This document shows, one piece after another, positions 1-6,865 of a DNA stretch of 6,865 nt (the first letter of the stretch is position 1; every line of letters starts with the position of its first letter). This stretch comes from an uncultured Verrucomicrobium sp. GTDB lineage: Bacteria; Verrucomicrobiota; Verrucomicrobiia; Methylacidiphilales; GAS474. Both the position numbers and the translations under genes were made by a program. The notes under the pieces are model-generated. The model was given only the letters and a program-made list of their open reading frames with translations, was not told the DNA's origin and did not search any database. The DNA lies in NCBI GenBank assembly GCA_903889845.1, contig CAISZB010000266.1, positions 1 through 6,865 on the forward strand, written 5' to 3'.

Positions 1-13
1 AAGCGTAGCGATT

Positions 14-1444
14 CTACCCTGCCCCGAAGGGCCGCACCCTCACTCCCGAGCTCCCTCCAATCCCCACCCCCACCCGCCGGACGACTCCCGCCCAGTCCCG
101 CCGCCGCTCCTGGCGGAAGAGCCGGGCTGTCGGATACCAGGCCGAGTCCTCCCGCCCGATCCGCCACCGCCAGTCGGCGCAGAACGGGAGCAGCAGCCAC
201 AACGGCTTCCCCAACGCCCCGGCCAAGTGGGCCGGGGAGGAATCGACCGAGACAATGAGGTCGAGTCCCGCCATCGCCGCCGCCGTGTCGTCGTAGCTCG
301 TGATCTCCTCCGGTTCGGGAAGGAGGACCGTTGCCCGCCGCTGCAGCCACGCCCGCTCGTCGATGCTCTCCCCTTTCTGGAGAATCACCCAGAGGGCGTC
401 CTGCCGTGCGAAGAGCGGCGCCGTTGTCTCCAGCGGCATCGAGCGGTTCCGGTCGTCGGGATGCTCGGGATTCCCCTTCCAGACCAGGCCGACGCGGAGA
501 CAGCCTTGCGCGACGGCGTCGATCCGCCTCCGCCAGGCCGCCGCCTTTTCGGGATCGGGGGTGAGGTAGGGGATCGGCTTCGGGATCTCCGCATCGGAGT
601 GGGTCCGCAGGACGGCGGGAAGGCTCGTGATCGGGAGGCGGAAATTGAGGGAAGCGGGAATCTCCTCGACCGGATAAAGTTCGACTCCCGGCAAGCTCCG
701 GCGGAAAAGGTCATGAAACGTCGGCGGAGCCTGGAGCGAACATTCTGCCCCAGCCGCCTGCAGGATCGGAAGATAACGGACCATCTGGAAAACATCGCCC
801 CAGCCCTGCTCCGCCTGCAGCAGAATCCGCTTCCCCCGCAGCGACGCCTCCCCGTCCCACATCGGCGCGGGGACCCGTTCCAGCACCTTCTTATACCCCT
901 GCTCCAACCGCCGCTCGTGAAACGGCCACCCCTCGCGGAAGCGGCCCAGGGAGAGGAGCGTCAACCCGTAGTTCCACGCCGCCTCGGTCTGTTCCGGGCA
1001 GAGGGCGAGCGATTTCTCGTAGACGGGAATCGCCTCCTCGTGCCGGTTCAGGCCGACGAGGGCCGCCGCGATGTTGCTGTGGAGCGCCGCCAGCGGGGGC
1101 GGGGCCGCTTTCCCCTCCTGCAACGCCAGGGCCCGCCCGTAGGCCTCCAGCGCTTCCTCCATCTCCCCCAGCCGATAGAGCGCCGCACCGAGGTTGCCGT
1201 GGAGGGCGCCCCATTCGGGACGCATCGCCACGGCCCGGCGATGTTCCGCAACAGACTCCTCAAAGAGACCGAGGGCCTGGAGGGAATTGCCGAGGTTGCT
1301 CCGCATCGGGGCGATATCGGGCTGGAGGGCGAGGCCCCGGCGGTAGGCCTCGATGGCCTCCGCATGCCGCCCCCCGCGCTGGAGGACGTTGCCCAGGTCG
1401 CCCCACTGCGCCGCCGTCTGGGGGAGGGCCGGTCCGCCGTTCAT
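14..1444 (-). CDS. TPR-repeat protein with glycosyltransferase-9-like C-terminal domain
   Basis: The product is 476 aa. The N-terminal half holds about five tetratricopeptide units, near 13-42, 47-76, 81-110, 121-150 and a divergent one at 155-184, with the usual W/N-LG-A / G-EA / Y-AL-P pattern. The C-terminal half resembles the ADP-heptose:LPS heptosyltransferase (GT9) fold found in TPR-glycosyltransferase-like proteins: KRILLQAEQGWGDVFQ (205-220), RVGLVWKGNPEHPDDRNRS (317-335), a DLIVSVDSSPAHLAGALGKP block (395-414) and LPFCADWRWRIGREDSAWYP (419-438). Such proteins are generally annotated as involved in surface glycan or protein glycosylation; donor and acceptor cannot be read from the sequence. 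No signal peptide or membrane segment is seen, so it is probably cytoplasmic. Homology seems to fade after about 458, and the last 18 residues are a Gly/Arg/Val-rich tail encoded by G-rich DNA. The ATG lies 12 nt after the nadA stop, without a Shine-Dalgarno sequence. A TAG stop at 14-16 ends it. The family assignment is good; the substrate is unknown. Confidence 0.88.
   Translation of the reverse strand: MNGGPALPQTAAQWGDLGNVLQRGGRHAEAIEAYRRGLALQPDIAPMRSNLGNSLQALGLFEESVAEHRRAVAMRPEWGALHGNLGAALYRLGEMEEALEAYGRALALQEGKAAPPPLAALHSNIAAALVGLNRHEEAIPVYEKSLALCPEQTEAAWNYGLTLLSLGRFREGWPFHERRLEQGYKKVLERVPAPMWDGEASLRGKRILLQAEQGWGDVFQMVRYLPILQAAGAECSLQAPPTFHDLFRRSLPGVELYPVEEIPASLNFRLPITSLPAVLRTHSDAEIPKPIPYLTPDPEKAAAWRRRIDAVAQGCLRVGLVWKGNPEHPDDRNRSMPLETTAPLFARQDALWVILQKGESIDERAWLQRRATVLLPEPEEITSYDDTAAAMAGLDLIVSVDSSPAHLAGALGKPLWLLLPFCADWRWRIGREDSAWYPTARLFRQERRRDWAGVVRRVGVGIGGSSGVRVRPFGAG
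53..75 (-). other. Predicted G-quadruplex motif near the 3' end of the TPR gene
   Basis: On the minus strand, which is the coding strand here, four G runs of 3, 5, 4 and 3 are separated by loops of 1, 1 and 6 bases. This meets the common G3+N1-7 rule for an intramolecular quadruplex. It begins about 60 nt before the TAG stop, so it would be present in the mRNA as well as in the DNA. It falls in the Gly-rich tail of the protein, where codon constraint alone could create it. Confidence 0.5.
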
Positions 1445-1456
1445 GGGGAGAAAAGA

Positions 1457-2416
1457 TCAGCGGCTCCACTCAAGCATCCGCTCAAGGGAGGGCAGGGCCT
1501 TCCGGGCCGTTTCGGGATCGACGGTCACCTCGGGGCCGCCCGTTTCGAGGGAGGCGGCGAGCTTTTCGAGGGTGATCTGCTTCATGAACCGGCAATCGGC
1601 GCAGGCGCAGAGATCGGTCGGCGCGGGGACGAAGGTCTTCCCCGGCAGCTCCCGGCGCAGCCGTTCGAGCATCCCCGACTCGGTCGCGATGATGAAGGCG
1701 GGGGCGGGGTTGTCGCGGCAGTAGTGGACCATCTTCTCCGTCGAGCAGACCTCGTCGGCCAGGAGGCGGACGGGGCGGGTGCACTCGGGGTGGGCGACGA
1801 TGGGAGCGCCGGGATGGGCCTCGCGGATCTTCGTGAGGCTGGCGTGGGTGAACTCGACGTGGAGGTAGCAGTTGCCGTCCCAATAGCGCATCGGGCGGCC
1901 CGTCTTCTCGTGGACCCACTCGCCCAGGTTCCGGTCGGGCGCGAAGAGGATTTCCCGGTCGGCGGGGACGTTGCCGACAATTTTGACCGCGTTGCCCGAG
2001 GTGCAGATGACGTCGCTGAGGGCCTTCACCCCCGCCGTGCAGTTGATGTAGGAAACGACGTACAGGGGACGCCCGTCGGCGGCCTTGTTCGCATCGAGGT
2101 AGGCGGCCAGCTTCTCCGGCGGGCACGAATCGGCGAGGGAACACCCGGCGTCGAGGTCGGGGATGATGACCCGCTTGGCCGGGTTCACGATCTTCGCCGT
2201 TTCCGCCATGAAGTGGACGCCGCAGAAGACGATCCAGTCGGCCTCGGTCGCCTTCGCCTGGTAGGAGAGGCCGAGGGAATCCCCGACGAAATCGGCGACT
2301 TCCTGGATTTCCCGCACCTGATAATTGTGGGCGAGGAGGACCGCGTTCTTCTCCTTCTTCAGCCGGAGGACGCGCTCCTGGAGGGGCGAGAGCTTGACGG
2401 GGGGCAGCGGGGCCAT
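1457..2416 (-). CDS. nadA: Quinolinate synthase (4Fe-4S enzyme)
   Basis: NadA condenses iminoaspartate with dihydroxyacetone phosphate to give quinolinate in de novo NAD synthesis, in the cytoplasm. The product is 319 aa, between the short Thermotoga-type and longer E. coli-type enzymes. Three pseudo-repeated domains are visible. Motifs are LLAHNYQ (27-33), FCGVHFMAETAKI (64-76), AGCSLADSCP (90-99), CTSGNAVKI (138-146), PDRNLGEWV (160-168), WDGNCYLH (179-186), VAHPEC (207-212), ATESGML (244-250) and CACADCRFMK (270-279). By alignment from memory with E. coli and Thermotoga NadA, the cluster ligands should be C92, C183 and C275; all are present. The ATG at 2416 is chosen because homology begins about 25 residues later and the frame upstream runs through lspA with meaningless Arg/Pro-rich sequence. 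It follows lspA after 29 nt, with no good Shine-Dalgarno but a T-rich leader. nadB and nadC are not in the window. Confidence 0.97.
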   Translation of the reverse strand: MAPLPPVKLSPLQERVLRLKKEKNAVLLAHNYQVREIQEVADFVGDSLGLSYQAKATEADWIVFCGVHFMAETAKIVNPAKRVIIPDLDAGCSLADSCPPEKLAAYLDANKAADGRPLYVVSYINCTAGVKALSDVICTSGNAVKIVGNVPADREILFAPDRNLGEWVHEKTGRPMRYWDGNCYLHVEFTHASLTKIREAHPGAPIVAHPECTRPVRLLADEVCSTEKMVHYCRDNPAPAFIIATESGMLERLRRELPGKTFVPAPTDLCACADCRFMKQITLEKLAASLETGGPEVTVDPETARKALPSLERMLEWSR

Positions 2417-2445
2417 GAAAAAATCTACTCGCGAAGGAGCGCCGA

Positions 2446-2943
2446 TCAACCTTTCTTTGCGTCGTCCCCGCCGGAGAACGCCTGCCAGACGAGAAGCACG
2501 GCCCCGACGGTGATGCAGCTGTCGGCGACGTTGAAGGTGGGCCAGTGGTGGGCCCCGGCGTGGGCATCGATGAAATCGACCACCGCGCCCCGGCGCAGGC
2601 GGTCGAGGAGATTCCCGAAGGCCCCCGCGGCAAAGAGGGCGAAGAGGACATTGGTTCGCGCCGACCTCCAATCCGCTTTCCGGGCCAGGGCGATCCCGAC
2701 GCCGATCAGCGCCACGACGACGGCGACGAGGAGCGCGTTGTTCCCCCGGAAAAAGCTGAAGGCGACCCCCGTGTTCCAGGCCACACTGAAATTCAGCCAA
2801 CCGGGGATGACGACCTGATCCCGGACGACGAAGTGCCGCAACGCCCACACCTTCGTCCCCTGGTCGAGGGCGAGGAGGCCCAACACCAAGGGATAGAAAA
2901 AGCGATGGGGGCGAGACCAACGGCGGCGGGTGGCGTTTTCCAT
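2446..2943 (-). CDS. lspA: Lipoprotein signal peptidase (signal peptidase II)
   Basis: LspA is an inner-membrane aspartyl protease that removes the signal peptide of prolipoproteins after diacylglyceryl transfer to the lipobox Cys. The product is 165 aa, the usual family length. Hydrophobic segments near 15-35, 69-87, 98-113 and 141-156 fit the four-helix topology. Family motifs are DQGTK (27-31), NTGVAFSFF (57-65), GNLLDRLRRGAVVDFID (110-126) and FNVAD (137-141); the catalytic pair should be D123 and D141. The frame stays open for 31 more codons upstream, to an ATG at 3036, but that part lies inside ileS, is not hydrophobic and precedes the normal family N-terminus. I therefore choose the ATG at 2943, two bases after the ileS TGA. 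An AGGCGG about 10 nt upstream, inside ileS, is the only plausible ribosome-binding site in the window. The close spacing suggests translational coupling; ileS-lspA adjacency is common in bacteria. Confidence 0.96.
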   Translation of the reverse strand: MENATRRRWSRPHRFFYPLVLGLLALDQGTKVWALRHFVVRDQVVIPGWLNFSVAWNTGVAFSFFRGNNALLVAVVVALIGVGIALARKADWRSARTNVLFALFAAGAFGNLLDRLRRGAVVDFIDAHAGAHHWPTFNVADSCITVGAVLLVWQAFSGGDDAKKG

Positions 2944-2945
2944 AA

Positions 2946-5744
<2,799 letters not shown>

Positions 5745-5749
5745 GGGGA

Positions 5750-6811
5750 TCAGACTTTGGGGCTCAACTGGCGGAGGAGGCGGACGTCGTTCTCCCCGAA
5801 GAGGCGGAGATCGTTCACCTGATGGACCATCATCGCGATCCGCTCGATGCCGAAGCCAAAGGCGAAGCCGGTGTACCGCTCGGGATCGATCCCGGCATTG
5901 CGCAACACCTTCGGGTGGACCATGCCGCAGCCGCAGATTTCAAGCCATTCCTTGCCCTTCACCTGGTTACCGGGACGCGAGGCATCGACCTCGAAGCTCG
6001 GCTCCGTGAAGGGGAAAAAGTGGGGCCGGAAACGGAACCTCAAATCCTCGCCCAGGAGTTCCCGGAAAAAGAGTTCCAGCGTCCCCTTGAGATCGGCGAG
6101 GGAAACCCCCTCGTCGACGACGAGGCCCTCCATCTGGTGGAAGGCGATGCCGTGCGTCGCATCGATCTCGTCCCGGCGATAACACCGCCCGGGCGCGACG
6201 ATCCGGACCGGCGGCGTCTTCCCCGCCGCGCCGAGGCCCTCCATCACCCGGATCTGGACCGGCGACGTCTGCGTGCGGAGGAGGAGACGTCCCTCCTTCC
6301 CCCCGGCGGCCAGCTTCAGGGAGCGGTCGGCCAGGTAGAACGTGTCTCCCTCGTTCCGCGCGGGGTGGTCGGGCGGCGTGTTGAGGGCGTCGAAGTTGTA
6401 ATACTCCGTCTCGACGTCGGGCCCCTCCGCGAGGGCGAAGCCGAGGCGGCGAAAAATCTCGATCGCCCGGTCCCGGGCGGCATAGATCGGGTGGAGGCTG
6501 CCGACGGGGACCGGGCGGCCCGGCAGCGTGGCGTCGATCCCCGCCGTCTCCGCCGAGGCGGCCAGGGCGTTCTTCTTCTCCTCGAAGGCCCCGTTGACGA
6601 TTCCCTTGAACTCGTTGACCAGGCGGCCCAGGACGGGGCGCAGCTCCTTTGGCGCGGCGCCGACCTTCTCCATCACCGGTGCGATCTTGCCGTTCTTGGA
6701 AAAGTAGGCGAGGCGGACTTCCTCAAGGGCGGTTGCATCGGAAGCGGCGGCGAGGGCGGCAAGGATATCGACGCGGAGGGCGTCGATCTGCTGGCGGATT
6801 TCGTTTTCCAC
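5750..6811 (-). CDS. pheS: Phenylalanine--tRNA ligase alpha subunit
   Basis: This is the class II catalytic subunit of the (alpha-beta)2 phenylalanyl-tRNA synthetase, a cytoplasmic enzyme that charges tRNA-Phe. The product is 353 aa, slightly longer than the 327 aa of the E. coli protein. Residues 1-90 look like the N-terminal helical tRNA-binding arm. The catalytic domain follows, with GSLHPIY (104-110), the GPDVETEYYNFDALN block (130-144), LLRTQTSPVQIR (177-188), motif 2 around GRCYRRDE to FHQMEGLV (208-231), FFPFTEPSFEVD (265-276), GCGMVHPKVLRN (294-305) and motif 3 GFAFGFGIER (315-324). About ten extra residues (near 162-173) precede the LLRT block. The start is GTG: an in-frame TAA lies at 6833-6835 and no other start codon falls between them. 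No Shine-Dalgarno sequence is visible; the leader is pyrimidine-rich. The ileS start follows 5 nt after the TGA stop. The partner gene pheT is not adjacent. Identity is secure. Confidence 0.97.
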   Translation of the reverse strand: MENEIRQQIDALRVDILAALAAASDATALEEVRLAYFSKNGKIAPVMEKVGAAPKELRPVLGRLVNEFKGIVNGAFEEKKNALAASAETAGIDATLPGRPVPVGSLHPIYAARDRAIEIFRRLGFALAEGPDVETEYYNFDALNTPPDHPARNEGDTFYLADRSLKLAAGGKEGRLLLRTQTSPVQIRVMEGLGAAGKTPPVRIVAPGRCYRRDEIDATHGIAFHQMEGLVVDEGVSLADLKGTLELFFRELLGEDLRFRFRPHFFPFTEPSFEVDASRPGNQVKGKEWLEICGCGMVHPKVLRNAGIDPERYTGFAFGFGIERIAMMVHQVNDLRLFGENDVRLLRQLSPKV

Positions 6812-6865
6812 GGTGGAGGAGGGGGAAAGAGGTTAGGATTCCGAAGGCGTCTCGGACGGGTGGGC
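6812..6865 (-). other. Upstream region of pheS, pyrimidine-rich, with in-frame stop
   Basis: These 54 bases precede the pheS GTG and run to the window edge. On the coding strand the last 20 or so bases before GTG are almost pure pyrimidine. A TAA at 6833-6835 is in the pheS frame, and the ten codons before it are open to the edge, so the tail of another co-directional gene could end here, but ten codons are too few to support a call. No promoter -10/-35 pair, terminator hairpin or Shine-Dalgarno sequence is apparent. Confidence 0.4.

Noticed and set aside
2417..2445. Possible terminator or small regulatory element in the lspA-nadA gap, because of a run of T before the nadA ATG
   Set aside because: Only a 3-bp CTC/GAG stem can be drawn before the T run, too weak for an intrinsic terminator. 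The T run is better seen as part of the pyrimidine-rich leader.
227..2818. Plus-strand open frame of 863 codons, antisense to the TPR gene, nadA and lspA
   Set aside because: It crosses three well-supported minus-strand genes, shows no family motif, is rich in Arg, Pro and Gly, and is expected where GC-biased third positions remove antisense stop codons.
6833..6865. 3' end of an upstream gene such as rplT before pheS
   Set aside because: Ten open codons ending in TAA fit the idea, but two other frames are also open to the edge and no family signature can be read in so short a piece.

Overview
The window looks like a chromosomal housekeeping segment from a GC-rich bacterium, roughly two-thirds GC by eye outside one patch. 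All five genes I can support lie on the minus strand and are read from high to low coordinates: pheS, ileS, lspA, nadA and a TPR/glycosyltransferase-like protein. Gaps between genes are only 5, 2, 29 and 12 nt, so almost every base is coding and the layout is that of one operon. No mobile element, CRISPR array, tRNA or rRNA was seen. A lipoprotein signal peptidase together with a heptosyltransferase-like protein would fit a diderm bacterium. Compactness, high GC, the near absence of Shine-Dalgarno sequences and the gene order make Verrucomicrobiota or another PVC-group member my best guess, but this is inference and not proven by the sequence.

Layout from the right edge: 54 nt of upstream sequence holding an in-frame stop; pheS (phenylalanyl-tRNA synthetase alpha, GTG start); ileS (isoleucyl-tRNA synthetase with editing domain and C-terminal four-cysteine zinc site); lspA (signal peptidase II, both catalytic Asp present); nadA (quinolinate synthase, three cluster cysteines present); and a protein with about five TPR units followed by a glycosyltransferase-9/heptosyltransferase-like domain, ending 13 nt from the left edge.

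The genes do not form one pathway. Two charge tRNAs, one matures lipoproteins, one makes the NAD precursor quinolinate, and the last is probably involved in surface glycan or protein modification. They appear to be joined by co-transcription. pheT, the obligate partner of pheS, does not follow pheS here and must be elsewhere.

I found no convincing new biological system. The signals most worth a second look are a 420-nt stretch of about 47% GC with atypical codons inside ileS, which contains an apparent family-atypical insertion; pyrimidine-rich, Shine-Dalgarno-free leaders in front of most starts; a 9-bp tandem repeat that encodes an N-terminal extension of IleS; and a G-quadruplex motif in the coding strand at the 3' end of the TPR gene.
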